Source of the DNA: Polaromonas sp. | GTDB lineage: Bacteria > Pseudomonadota > Gammaproteobacteria > Burkholderiales > Burkholderiaceae_C | NCBI RefSeq assembly: GCF_012927485.1 | Contig: NZ_JABBPC010000029.1 | Span: 1-64,000, forward strand | Direction: 5' to 3' | Length of the DNA stretch: 64,000 nucleotides | In this document: positions 15,048 to 23,871 of the stretch, in pieces | Position numbering within the stretch: the stretch's first letter is position 1 | Layout: each line of letters begins with the position of its first letter | Notes under the pieces: generated by a model | Told to the model about the DNA's origin: nothing | What the model saw: only the letters and a program-made list of their open reading frames with translations | Database searches by the model: none | Position numbers and translations under genes: made by a program

Positions 15048-15733
15048 GGCCAGGCGGCGCCCGCCAAATACTGGGCGTAGTCAAGTGCCAGCTGTTGCTC
15101 GGCGTAGTCGAAGATGCGGACAAGGCGACCCTGCTGATCCACCACCAGCAAAGCGGCGTTGTGTTCAAAGTCGCCGCGCCCATCAGGAATCACCACCACC
15201 TGAAAATCCGCTAACAGGCGTTGCATTTCCTGGCGGTCTTGGACCCGGACAAAACGCCAGAGAGCCGGATCAGCGTGCAGGCGCAGGGCATAGTCTTGTA
15301 AAGCCTGCGGGGTGTCATGCGCGCCATCAAAGCTGATCGACAAGAGCTTTACCTTACCTTGCGCACCTTCGATCAAGACGTGGCTTTTATTGGTTGATTG
15401 AAGGGTTGCCTGCATTTGTTGGTAAACGCTGCCCAGTGCAAGACAGACCGTTTGGCAACGCGTATAGACGAAGTCGACAATGGTGACCGAATGTCCATCG
15501 CCCAGCCATTGCGACAGCGGCTGTAAACCGATGTCGGGCCCGTCAATTCGGACCGCGGGGGTAACGACCGGTTCAAGCGCTACTTCAAGGCGCCGCGCGC
15601 CTTCCGCGGTCCAGATTTGAAAGTCGTGTGTTAGCCAGCCCGCGCAGGCATAGCCCGCTATCGCAAGGAGGGCGCTTAAAAAGGCGGTACGGAGCATCCG
15701 GCGCGGTGCTCCGATTTCTCCGGAAAATTCCAA
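15044..15733 (-). CDS. SCO1/SenC-family copper chaperone
   Basis: A 229-residue thioredoxin-fold protein with an N-terminal membrane anchor (~residues 14-33). The SCO copper ligands are present: CQTVC at residues 93-97 and a distal His in EHNAALLVVD (H191). SCO/SenC/PrrC proteins deliver copper to cytochrome oxidases, including cbb3 enzymes in several proteobacteria. The gene directly follows the cytochrome c gene with no gap and precedes a membrane protein with a 4-base overlap, so it is dedicated to this oxidase operon. Confidence 0.85.
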   Translation of the reverse strand: MEFSGEIGAPRRMLRTAFLSALLAIAGYACAGWLTHDFQIWTAEGARRLEVALEPVVTPAVRIDGPDIGLQPLSQWLGDGHSVTIVDFVYTRCQTVCLALGSVYQQMQATLQSTNKSHVLIEGAQGKVKLLSISFDGAHDTPQALQDYALRLHADPALWRFVRVQDRQEMQRLLADFQVVVIPDGRGDFEHNAALLVVDQQGRLVRIFDYAEQQLALDYAQYLAGAAWP

Positions 15734-16345
15734 TCACGAACCCTTCACCGTCAGTTCCTTGAGTTCTGCGCCGCCGTTAAACGGCGTTGTACGTTTGCTG
15801 GCCTTGCGTTCAGTTTCAAACAGGCTCGGCTTCAGGGCGCTGGCCTTGTTTGACCACTCGCCGCGCACGTAGCTGACTACTGCTGCCAGCTCGGCGTCAT
15901 TGAGTTGCGGAAAGGGCGGCATCGCTCCCTTGTAAGTATTTCCCATCACTGTTATTTCTCCGTTAATGCCATGCAGCAGGATGTTCGCAATGGTGCGCTC
16001 ATCGCCGGCGACCCACTCGGAGCCGTCCAGGGGAGGAAATACGCCCGGCAGGCCTTTGCCGGTTACTTGATGACAGGCCACGCAGTTGGCCGTGAATAGT
16101 TGCTTGCCACTGGCCACCGCGCCGGCCCCGGCACCCGCTACAGGACCAGCTAGATCGCCGAGGGTGCGTCGATCCCCCAGATCAGCCCGGCCGAAAGACT
16201 CCGAAAACATGATGTAGCCGACGCCCCACAGAACTACCGCAAAAGCGAGGACCAGAAATATCGCTGGAATCGGCTGGCTTCGCTCCGACGGTTCCGCTTC
16301 TTCGCGTTCTTGTGCGCGGCGCGGCAATTGTGGTTCGTTAAACAT
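15734..16345 (-). CDS. Membrane-anchored monohaem cytochrome c
   Basis: A 203-residue protein with an Arg/Glu-rich cytoplasmic N-terminus, one membrane helix (~residues 27-48) and a periplasmic class I cytochrome c. The haem motif is CVACH (88-92) and the axial Met lies in GNTYKGAMPPF. It occupies the place of CcoP, which normally has two haems c. Either this oxidase uses a one-haem third subunit or the protein is its electron donor. A charged C-terminal tail of about 40 residues follows the fold. Confidence 0.85.
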   Translation of the reverse strand: MFNEPQLPRRAQEREEAEPSERSQPIPAIFLVLAFAVVLWGVGYIMFSESFGRADLGDRRTLGDLAGPVAGAGAGAVASGKQLFTANCVACHQVTGKGLPGVFPPLDGSEWVAGDERTIANILLHGINGEITVMGNTYKGAMPPFPQLNDAELAAVVSYVRGEWSNKASALKPSLFETERKASKRTTPFNGGAELKELTVKGS

Positions 16346-16365
16346 AGGTCCACCTTGCGTTTGGC

Positions 16366-16968
16366 TTATGGTTTGGGGACAGGCGGCAGCACCGGGTAAG
16401 TGTGGTTCATACCCTGAAGGTATTTCACCAAGTCGAGCGCCTGGGGTGTGGGTACCACCACTTGGCCTACGTTTGGCGCGTAGGCAGGGGGAAGATTCAG
16501 TGCTTGCTCGCCTTCGCTTTCCGCCTCTTTGGCATCTTTGACGGCAAACAGATAGGCATAAGACGGCATGATGGAGCCGGGCGTGTAAGCACGCGGCTGG
16601 TAGAGATGGCCAAGGTGCCAGTCTTGACTCGGCTGGCGCGCGCCGATGTTGAATAAATCTGGCCCGGTGCGCATGCTGCCCAGTAGATGCGGTTTGTCGT
16701 AGTAATAGTCGCCCGGTACAGACGCACGGCCCCAGCCGCGGGAAAAGTCAGGACCGAAATTACGATCGCGCGGCTGCTGGCTGTGGCAATAAACGCAACC
16801 GTTGGCCACATACACCGCGCGCCCACGCTGCTGGGCGCTGGTGTACGCCTTGAGCCCTGGCGGGGGCTTGATGTCGCGTACCTCTAAATAGGGCATGACC
16901 ACCAGCGCGGCGGTGGCCAGACCCAAAGCCACCATGGCCCCGGAGGCCAATTTGACTTCATTGTCCAT
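16366..16968 (-). CDS. ccoO: cbb3-type cytochrome oxidase subunit II (CcoO/FixO)
   Basis: A 200-residue membrane-anchored monohaem cytochrome c of the CcoO type. It has one N-terminal helix, then GRAVYVANGCVYCHSQQPRD (haem at C58/C61/H62), RGWGRASVPGDYYYD, GSMRTGPDLFNIG and a distal Met in GSIMPSYAYLF. The ATG at 16968 is chosen because upstream residues in the same frame are translated from the end of ccoN; the two genes overlap by 11 bases, as expected for coupled translation. Confidence 0.92.
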   Translation of the reverse strand: MDNEVKLASGAMVALGLATAALVVMPYLEVRDIKPPPGLKAYTSAQQRGRAVYVANGCVYCHSQQPRDRNFGPDFSRGWGRASVPGDYYYDKPHLLGSMRTGPDLFNIGARQPSQDWHLGHLYQPRAYTPGSIMPSYAYLFAVKDAKEAESEGEQALNLPPAYAPNVGQVVVPTPQALDLVKYLQGMNHTYPVLPPVPKP

Positions 16969-18613
16969 GAACCAACTCCAATTCTTTTTTGTTGGGCCAG
17001 AAAAGGGCGGCGCCCGCGCGGTTGGGTCCAAAGCGCAGCGCCATCGCCAGAAAATGCCCGACGAAAACAAAGTGGCCGAGCACCATCAAGCTACCGCCCA
17101 CCGAACGCGCCTTCAGGTAAGGCAAGGTCAGCGTGACCGAATCTATGAACGGCCTGGCCCCGTCCAGCATGGCGACGCCTTGCAGCCAGCCACCGATCGT
17201 CAGTCCGATGAAATAGATAGAGACGCCGATCGTCGCCAACCAGAAATGAAGCGTGATCAGCCGGGGGTAAGGCCACTCCCAGTTCAAGACTCTTGGCATC
17301 ATGAAATAGATGGCGCCGAAAAGCACCATCGTGACGAAAGCATAGGCGCCAAGATGGGCATGCGCCACTGTGAAGTGCGTAAAGTGGGTCACTTGGTTGA
17401 CGCTGCGAAGGGCCTCAACGGAACCCTGCAATGACGACGCCATGTACATAAACCCGCCGAACATCATGAACCTGAGCGTCGGCGAGTAGCGTGCCAGATG
17501 CATGCGCCCCTGCATGGTGGCTCCTATGTTGATACTGAACGCGATCACCGGGATCACCATCATGACGCTTTGCACGATCGACAGCGTCGTCAGCCAGCCG
17601 GGACCCGGGCCGCCAATCAGGTGATGGCCACCCACTTGGCCAGAAAAAAATGCCAGCGTCCAGAAACCGAGTAAGGCGAGGTTGTAGGAACGTATCGGTC
17701 GGCCAATGATCTTTGGCAAGAAGTAGTAGATCGCCCCCACACTGACCGGGGTGAACCAAAGGCCGAGTACGTTGTGCCCATACCACCAGTTGGTGGTGGC
17801 CTGCTGCACGCCGGTATGAACACCCGGCAGCTTGCCGACAAGGAACAGCAACGCGATCCACAGCATTGCGGCCACCATGTACCAGACGCTGACATACAGA
17901 TGCGCTACCTTGCGGTTGGCGAGTGTAAACAGCACAGGGAGAATGACAAGGGCAAAGCCGACGAAGATGAAGATGGCGATTTCCCAGGGAATCTCCAGGT
18001 ATTCCATCCCATCGTTCCATCCCGAAGCAATGGCGCCGATACCGCCAGCGATGCCCATGTTGATTAACGCGCCGCCCAGCATCGCCCAGATCGCACCATG
18101 CAGCCGGGTGCGCAGCAAGCGCGGCATCAACCACAAAATCGTACCCAGCGCGGCATTGGTGATCCAGCCGTACAGCACGGCGGTCAAATGGACGGTGCGC
18201 ATGCGGCCAAAGGTCAACCATGCCTGGTTAACCAGCCAGTCGGGCTCGTGCAGCTTGATGGACGATATCAAGCCGGCCAGCGAGCCCACCAACAGCCACA
18301 TGCACGCGAAGGCAATGAACATGAATACCGGAAAGGCAGTCGACCGGTCCGACGTAATGCGATCTTCCAGTTCGCCAGAGTCGGCGGTGTGTGTCGGAGG
18401 TCCGTCCTTTTTTGCCGCCTGCTGCATCGAGTCCTGCGCTGCTCCCTCGAGCGCCGGATCATCCACTTTCCCGATCTCGCCACGCGCAAAAATTACTGAA
18501 GCCGCTTGAGGGTTTTCAACCAGGAGGCCTTTGCGCAGTGACCAGATAAAAACGAACAGACCAATAATCGACAGCAAGAATGCACCCAGCAAACTCAAAA
18601 TAGCGCTGTCCAT
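16958..18613 (-). CDS. ccoN: cbb3-type cytochrome oxidase subunit I (CcoN/FixN) with CcoS-like N-terminus
   Basis: A 551-residue haem-copper oxidase catalytic subunit. Histidine ligands fall in the expected places: RMRTVHLTAVLYG (low-spin haem), WWYGHNVLGLWFTP (CuB), GQVGGHHLIGG (CuB pair) and HFTHFTVAHAHLGAYAF (haem ligands). Residues 1-80 are extra: a membrane helix followed by FIWSLRKG and a hydrophilic linker, resembling the small assembly protein CcoS. The ATG at 18613 has an AGGAG SD and excludes a non-conserved upstream extension. The operon is ccoN-ccoO-cytochrome c-SCO-membrane protein; no ccoP, ccoQ, ccoG or ccoI is present. Confidence 0.9.
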   Translation of the reverse strand: MDSAILSLLGAFLLSIIGLFVFIWSLRKGLLVENPQAASVIFARGEIGKVDDPALEGAAQDSMQQAAKKDGPPTHTADSGELEDRITSDRSTAFPVFMFIAFACMWLLVGSLAGLISSIKLHEPDWLVNQAWLTFGRMRTVHLTAVLYGWITNAALGTILWLMPRLLRTRLHGAIWAMLGGALINMGIAGGIGAIASGWNDGMEYLEIPWEIAIFIFVGFALVILPVLFTLANRKVAHLYVSVWYMVAAMLWIALLFLVGKLPGVHTGVQQATTNWWYGHNVLGLWFTPVSVGAIYYFLPKIIGRPIRSYNLALLGFWTLAFFSGQVGGHHLIGGPGPGWLTTLSIVQSVMMVIPVIAFSINIGATMQGRMHLARYSPTLRFMMFGGFMYMASSLQGSVEALRSVNQVTHFTHFTVAHAHLGAYAFVTMVLFGAIYFMMPRVLNWEWPYPRLITLHFWLATIGVSIYFIGLTIGGWLQGVAMLDGARPFIDSVTLTLPYLKARSVGGSLMVLGHFVFVGHFLAMALRFGPNRAGAALFWPNKKELELVHGQ

Positions 18614-18913
18614 TAGAAGACTCCTGCAAAAAGCTGAGCGAACTTCTTGGTCGCTCCGGCAGGGCGGCGGTGACGTACAGGGTAGGGTGAGGCAGGCCTT
18701 GTCCGGCCGCTGTTGAGTCGCTCGGTTTTCATGATTTCTCCGTTTGGAAATACCCACCAGGCAACACCGGTGGCTGGGCGCCATTTGTTGGTGCAGGATT
18801 CTGTGGGGCTTTGTGATCTTGACCCAGGCGCGTCCTGCACAGGATGCGAAACTACCAATTCAGACGTAGGCCAATCGCCCGGCCAGCCGTAGGCCGTGAT
18901 TGGCGGCTGTGCG
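18614..18913 (-). promoter_or_regulatory. Non-coding gap upstream of the ccoN operon
   Basis: About 300 bases between the xdhB stop and the ccoN start. No convincing ORF, and no clear FNR/ANR palindrome (TTGAT-N4-ATCAA) on either strand. The nearest match, GTCAAGATCACAAA read on the minus strand around 18811-18824, does not have the right spacing. The ccoN promoter is presumably here. Confidence 0.4.
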
Positions 18914-21226
18914 TCAGGCCCGGCCTAGCGCGTTCAACACGTTTTCCGGGGTGGCTGGCGCGGTGAGCATGACGCCCAGGCCCGGGCGCGCAGCCCCAAT
19001 AGCTTCTTTAAGAGCCTCGTAGACGCTGATCGCCAGCATCAGCGGCGGCTCGCCAACGGCTTTGCTACCAAACACGTTGTCTTCACGGTTCGGCTCCGGC
19101 CACAGGTCAATCTTGAAGTGTTCGGGGATGTCCCCGCTGGTGGGAATCTTGTAGGTGCTGGGCGCGTGAGTGGTGAGTTGCCCCTTGTCACTCCACACCA
19201 GCTGTTCGGTCGTCAGCCAGCCCATGCCCTGCACGAAACCGCCTTCGATCTGCCCCATATCGATCGCCGGGTTGATGCTGGTCCCCACGTCATGCAGGAT
19301 GTCCACCTGAAGTACGCGGCTTTCGCCGGTCAGGGTGTCCAGTGCCACTTCGGTACAGGCTGCGCCGTAAGCAAAGTAGTAGAACGGGCGGCCGCTCAGC
19401 GTGGCTTTGTCGTAGTGGATTTTTGGAGTGCGGTAAAAGCCGTCGCTCCAAAGCTGAATGCGGTGCGCATGGGCTTGGCGGACGACGTCGGTAAACCCCC
19501 GGGCGGTTAGGGGCGTGATGATCTGGCCCCCCTCGAAGCGGACGGCGGCCGCGCCGCAACCGTCCAGCTTCGCCACAAACTGCGCCAGGTTGTCTTTTAC
19601 CTTGCGCGCGGCGAACTGCGCGGCTCTGGCGTTGAGGTCGGTGCCGGCCGATGCGGCCGTGGCCGAGGCGTTGGGAATCTTGCTGGTGTCGCTGGCGGTG
19701 CTCAGTACCTGATCAAACGCAATGCCGAGTTCGTCGGCCACAATTTGCGCCACTTTGGTGTTGAGACCCTGACCCATCTCGGTACCGCCATGGTTGACCT
19801 GCACGCTGCCATCGAGATACACATGCACCAGCGCACCCGCCTGGTTAAACACGGTGGCGGTGAACGAAATACCAAACTTCACTGGCGTGATGGCGATCCC
19901 GCGCTTGATGACAGGGCTGCGCGCATTCCAGTCAAAAATCGTCTTTCGCCGTTGCTGGTATTGCGAGGTCTCTTCTAGTCTGGATAGCAAGGGTTCAAGG
20001 ATGTTGTCCTCAACTTTCATGCCGTAGTGGGTGACGTCCCGCTCATCGACACCATACAGGTTGCGCCTGCGAACCGCCAGCGGGTCCAATCCCAGATGCC
20101 GGGCGATGTCGCCCAGAATGGTTTCAATGACGATGACGCCCTGCGGCCCGCCAAAGCCGCGAAACGCCGTATTGCTTTGGGTATTGGTTTTGCAGCGGTA
20201 GGACGCAATCTCGACATCCTGCAAAAAGTAAGCGTTGTCGGCGTGGAATACCGCGCGATCCGCCACTGGGCCCGACAAGTCGGCGCTGAAGCCGCAGTTG
20301 GCGGCCATCATCAGCTTGAGGCCGGTCAGGCGGCCTGTGTCGTCAAACCCCGCCGTGTACTCGTAGGCGAAAGGGTGGCGCTTGCCGGTAATCATGAAGT
20401 CGTCATCGCGATCCAGCCGCAACTTGATCGGGCACTTGAGTTTGTACGCGGCAATCGCGGACCACACCGCCATGTGACCCGCCTGGGTTTCCTTGCCGCC
20501 AAAGCCACCGCCCATTCGCCGGCACTCGACGCGCACCGCATGCTGGTCAATGCCCAGCGCATGCGCGACCCAATGCTGCACCTCGCCGGGGTGTTGTGTG
20601 CTGGAATAGATAAGCCACTGGTGTTGCTCCTGTGGCACCACGTACGCGACCTGGCCTTCAAGGTAAAAATGTTCCTGCCCGCCGACCTCCAGTGTGCCGC
20701 GCAGGCTATGAATTGCTTGCTTCAACGCCGCGCCGGCGTCGCCGCGGGAAATAAAGACGGGCGGCAAGACATAGCTTTGCGCATTCAGGGCGTCGTGCAG
20801 ATTCAAAATAGCAGGGTAGGCTTCGATATGGCACGTCATTTTGCGTGCGGCGCGGCGTGCCTGCATCACCGAATCGGCGACCACTACGCCGACTACCTGG
20901 CCGATGTGCTGCACGATGTCCTGCGCAAACACCGGCTCGTCGTGTACCGAAGTGCCGAGCACCGGGTCACCGGGAATGTCGCGAGCCAGAATCACATCAC
21001 GCACGCCGGGCATGGTCAGCGCGACCGTGGCGTCTACACCCAGCAGTCGGCCATGAGCCACCGTGGAAAGAATCGGTGCGGCATACAGTGTGCCTCGGAT
21101 TTCGGGGATGTCGTCCACATAGGTCGCGCCGCCCGCAACTTGGGCGCGAGCACTCTCATGAAAGTGGGAGACGCCGGCTGCAGGCTTGGCGGCGGTGCGC
21201 TCAGGCATTTTTTCGGGGGCGTTCAT
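18914..21226 (-). CDS. xdhB: Xanthine dehydrogenase, molybdopterin-binding subunit
   Basis: A 770-residue large subunit that binds molybdenum cofactor and oxidises hypoxanthine and xanthine to urate. Family segments include HFHESARAQVAGGATYVDD, MGGGFGGKETQ, the active-site Arg region NTAFRGFGGPQGV, HGGTEMGQGLNTKVAQI and the catalytic Glu in KAVGEPPLMLA near the C-terminus. Length is normal for the two-subunit bacterial enzyme. Its ATG overlaps the xdhA stop by four bases. Confidence 0.95.
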   Translation of the reverse strand: MNAPEKMPERTAAKPAAGVSHFHESARAQVAGGATYVDDIPEIRGTLYAAPILSTVAHGRLLGVDATVALTMPGVRDVILARDIPGDPVLGTSVHDEPVFAQDIVQHIGQVVGVVVADSVMQARRAARKMTCHIEAYPAILNLHDALNAQSYVLPPVFISRGDAGAALKQAIHSLRGTLEVGGQEHFYLEGQVAYVVPQEQHQWLIYSSTQHPGEVQHWVAHALGIDQHAVRVECRRMGGGFGGKETQAGHMAVWSAIAAYKLKCPIKLRLDRDDDFMITGKRHPFAYEYTAGFDDTGRLTGLKLMMAANCGFSADLSGPVADRAVFHADNAYFLQDVEIASYRCKTNTQSNTAFRGFGGPQGVIVIETILGDIARHLGLDPLAVRRRNLYGVDERDVTHYGMKVEDNILEPLLSRLEETSQYQQRRKTIFDWNARSPVIKRGIAITPVKFGISFTATVFNQAGALVHVYLDGSVQVNHGGTEMGQGLNTKVAQIVADELGIAFDQVLSTASDTSKIPNASATAASAGTDLNARAAQFAARKVKDNLAQFVAKLDGCGAAAVRFEGGQIITPLTARGFTDVVRQAHAHRIQLWSDGFYRTPKIHYDKATLSGRPFYYFAYGAACTEVALDTLTGESRVLQVDILHDVGTSINPAIDMGQIEGGFVQGMGWLTTEQLVWSDKGQLTTHAPSTYKIPTSGDIPEHFKIDLWPEPNREDNVFGSKAVGEPPLMLAISVYEALKEAIGAARPGLGVMLTAPATPENVLNALGRA

Positions 21227-22803
21227 GCGGATGGCCCTTGACCTTCGGCCTTCAGAGAGGCACGCATTTCTTCGTCGGGCAAGGAATGGATGTGAGCTGT
21301 GGTGCTTGCAGGGTTCTCTTCGATCTGAAATGCCTCCAGATTGATCTGTTGCATCCCCTGGCTTTCGAGCCAGTAGCGCTGCAGCAGATTGCCTAGCACT
21401 TGCGTTCGGTAAGCGCCGGAAGCCCGCATGTCCGAGATCGGTGAAAACTCCGCACGCAGCTGGCGCATCGCTTTTTGAATGGTTGCCTCGGTCCAGGGCT
21501 GGCCGATCAGCGCCGCTTCAGTTTTCGCCGCCCGGACCGGCGTCGCTGCCACGCCGCCCGCACCAATGGAGGCAGATGTAACGCTGCCGTGTTCAATGTG
21601 CAGATTCAAGGCCAGGCAGACTGCAGAAATATCGTCGTCGTAGCGCTTGGAGATCTTGTAGACCTTCAGTGCTTCCAGGGGGCCGGGTGTGGGCACCCTG
21701 ATCCAGGCCAGCACCTCATCCGCCGCCATCACGGTGCTCCGGTAGCCGGTGTAAAGCGCCTCCAAGGGCATCTCGCGACGGCCGCGCAGGCTCATCAGGA
21801 TTACGCTGGCCCGCAGTGCAATCAGCAGCGGCATGGAGTCGCCAATCGGCGAGCCGTTGGCCACATTGCCGCCTAGCGTGCCCGAGTTCCGTACCGGCAA
21901 ACCCGCAAACCGGGCTGCAAAAACGCGCAGCTGAGGCCGCGCTTGAACCATCGCCGCAAACGCATCCGTGAGGGTCACTGCTGCGCCAATAGCTAGGTGC
22001 CGGGGGTCGTACTCAATACAGCGCAATTGCGCGACTTTGGTGACATCAATCACCTTGGCAAACTGCTGGTGCAGCTTGGTCACCCACAGACCCACATCGG
22101 TGCAGCCAGCCACAATTTGCGCGTCCGGGTAAGCGGTGCGCGCGGTGAGCAGTGCATCGAGCGTTTGCGGTAGTTGATAAGCCGAATCGACCTCTTTCCC
22201 GCAACGGTCGGTCGCAAGCTGCTGCAATTTTTGTAGCAAAGCGGTTTCATCAACTTTCACAGGTGGCAACATGCCCATGGTTTGGGCCGCCTGCAGGATA
22301 GGCCGGTAGCCGGTGCAGCGGCACAGGTTGCCAGACAATTCTTCCTGCGCCATCGCTCGCGTGACCGTCTCGCCTTTGCACACATGGTTCTGGTACATGC
22401 CGAACAGGCTCATGACAAAACCAGGCGTGCAAAAGCCGCATTGCGAGCCATGGCACTGCAACATGGCTTCCTGCGCGGGATGCAGCGTGCCGTCCTCAGC
22501 GGCCAGATCTTCCACCGTCCACAGCGCCATTCCGTCGATGGAATGCGCCAGGCGGATGCAGCTGTTGACGGCCCGATAACGAATGCCACCGCTTTCCACT
22601 TCACCCAGCACTACGGTGCAGGCACCGCAATCGCCTTCACCGCAGCCCTCTTTGGTGCCGGTGCAGGCCAAGTCCTCGCGCAGCACCTCTAGCAGGGTGC
22701 GGGTGGGTGGTACATTGCCCACAGTTATTACTTCACCCCGCCGGATAAACTGGATGTTTTTTACAGAATTCTGGACAGTCAATTGGACAACCACGCTAGC
22801 CAT
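21223..22803 (-). CDS. xdhA: Xanthine dehydrogenase, iron-sulfur/FAD subunit
   Basis: A 526-residue small subunit. Two [2Fe-2S] clusters: plant-type at C47/C54/C59/C62 (CTGTKEGCGEGDCGAC), and a second at C122/C125/C161/C163 (QCGFCTPG, NLCRCTGYRPIL). The FAD-binding domain follows from ~residue 200 (IVAGCTDVGL; RNSGTLGGNVANGSPIGD) with a CO-dehydrogenase-like C-terminal domain. It transfers electrons from the molybdenum centre to NAD. Divergent from a LysR gene 72 bases away. Confidence 0.95.
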   Translation of the reverse strand: MASVVVQLTVQNSVKNIQFIRRGEVITVGNVPPTRTLLEVLREDLACTGTKEGCGEGDCGACTVVLGEVESGGIRYRAVNSCIRLAHSIDGMALWTVEDLAAEDGTLHPAQEAMLQCHGSQCGFCTPGFVMSLFGMYQNHVCKGETVTRAMAQEELSGNLCRCTGYRPILQAAQTMGMLPPVKVDETALLQKLQQLATDRCGKEVDSAYQLPQTLDALLTARTAYPDAQIVAGCTDVGLWVTKLHQQFAKVIDVTKVAQLRCIEYDPRHLAIGAAVTLTDAFAAMVQARPQLRVFAARFAGLPVRNSGTLGGNVANGSPIGDSMPLLIALRASVILMSLRGRREMPLEALYTGYRSTVMAADEVLAWIRVPTPGPLEALKVYKISKRYDDDISAVCLALNLHIEHGSVTSASIGAGGVAATPVRAAKTEAALIGQPWTEATIQKAMRQLRAEFSPISDMRASGAYRTQVLGNLLQRYWLESQGMQQINLEAFQIEENPASTTAHIHSLPDEEMRASLKAEGQGPSA

Positions 22804-22875
22804 GCGCCTGAGCGTAAGACCGTCCTGCCGGGTTCAGCATACAAAAGCGCATATAAACAGCATTCGTGAAAAGGT
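22804..22875. promoter_or_regulatory. Divergent xdhA / LysR control region
   Basis: A 72-base gap separates xdhA (minus) from the LysR-type gene (plus). It contains ATACAAAAGCGCATAT at 22839-22854, whose ATA/TAT ends with AT-rich flanks resemble the loose dyads bound by LysR proteins. Such divergent gaps usually hold both promoters and the autoregulatory site. Confidence 0.4.
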
Positions 22876-23805
22876 ATGAAAGACCAAGCGCTTTTCGACA
22901 AGATAGACCTCCATCTCATTAGGGTCTTAAACACTGTGCTGACCGAGCGCAGCGTATCACGCGCCGCCATTCGTCTGGGAATGTATCAACCCGCTGTCAG
23001 CGCGGCGCTGAAACGCCTGCGCGGGCTCGCTGGCGACCCGATTTTGGTGCGCACAGGCGCAGGTATGGTGCCCACCGACGCAGGCCTGCGAATGATTGAA
23101 CCTTCGGCCAGCATCCTTCGCGCTGCCGGTCTGCTGTTTAGTGATGCCAAGGAGTTCGAAGCGGCCACCTCGACGATCACCTTCCGCCTGGCTGCCAGCG
23201 ATTATCTGGACCCCTTTTTTCTGCCGCAACTGGTGGCGAAACTCAAGGCCGAGGCGCCGCACGCCCAGATCGAAATCCATCCCCTGTCGGCCGAGTCGGA
23301 CTACCGCAGCCAACTCGCTCAGGGGCAGGTGGACATCGTGATCGGCAATTGGGCTTCGCCGCCCGGCGACTTGCATATGGGCCGATTGTTTGGGGACGAG
23401 GTGGTGTGCCTGGTGGCCAAAGAGCACCCGGCTGTGCGGCGCGGATGGGACCGCGCGGCGTGGCTGGAATCCGAGCACATTGCCCCTTCGGCGATGCATC
23501 TGGGCGCCAAAGGCGTGATTGACGAGCACCTCGACCACTTGGGGCTGGTGCGCAACATCACCGTGCGCTGTCCGCACTTTGGCCTGATGCCGTCCATGGT
23601 GGCCTCAAGTTTGCTAGTGATGACCACCGGTCGCCACTACTGCGAACGATTCGTGGAATTGCTACCGGTGAAAATACTGCCTTGTCCAATCGAGTTTCCC
23701 CGCATGATGTATTACCAGCTCTGGCATGAACGAACGCACGCCTCCAAGGCCGCCAAGTGGCTGCGTGAGCAGGTTAAGTTGGTGGCTTCTGCGCTTCGAA
23801 AATAG
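22876..23805 (+). CDS. LysR-family transcriptional regulator
   Basis: A 309-residue regulator. The winged helix-turn-helix is at ~residues 8-66 (DLHLIRVLNTVLTERSVSRAAIRLGMYQPAVSAALKRLR) and a periplasmic-binding-like effector domain runs from ~residue 95. The HTH variant (QPAVSAALKRLR) is like the NodD/LeuO branch. It is transcribed away from xdhAB and towards the nucleoside transporter, so it probably responds to a purine or ureide and controls both. The effector is not known. Confidence 0.85.
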   Translation: MKDQALFDKIDLHLIRVLNTVLTERSVSRAAIRLGMYQPAVSAALKRLRGLAGDPILVRTGAGMVPTDAGLRMIEPSASILRAAGLLFSDAKEFEAATSTITFRLAASDYLDPFFLPQLVAKLKAEAPHAQIEIHPLSAESDYRSQLAQGQVDIVIGNWASPPGDLHMGRLFGDEVVCLVAKEHPAVRRGWDRAAWLESEHIAPSAMHLGAKGVIDEHLDHLGLVRNITVRCPHFGLMPSMVASSLLVMTTGRHYCERFVELLPVKILPCPIEFPRMMYYQLWHERTHASKAAKWLREQVKLVASALRK

Positions 23806-23871
23806 CACTGGTCACACCCTGTCAACAGGTGGCGAAAGCCTAAAAATTAAAATATCAAGTCTCCCGAGTCA

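Noticed and set aside
18614..18913. Possible FNR/ANR box before ccoN
   Set aside because: The best match lacks the TTGAT-N4-ATCAA spacing.
19118..21396. Long plus-strand ORFs opposite xdhB/xdhA
   Set aside because: Antisense shadows in high-GC coding sequence; the minus-strand genes have complete family motifs.
23811..23833. Inverted repeat CACCCTG / CAGGTG after the LysR gene
   Set aside because: One-base bulge and no T-run follow it; too weak to call a terminator or operator.
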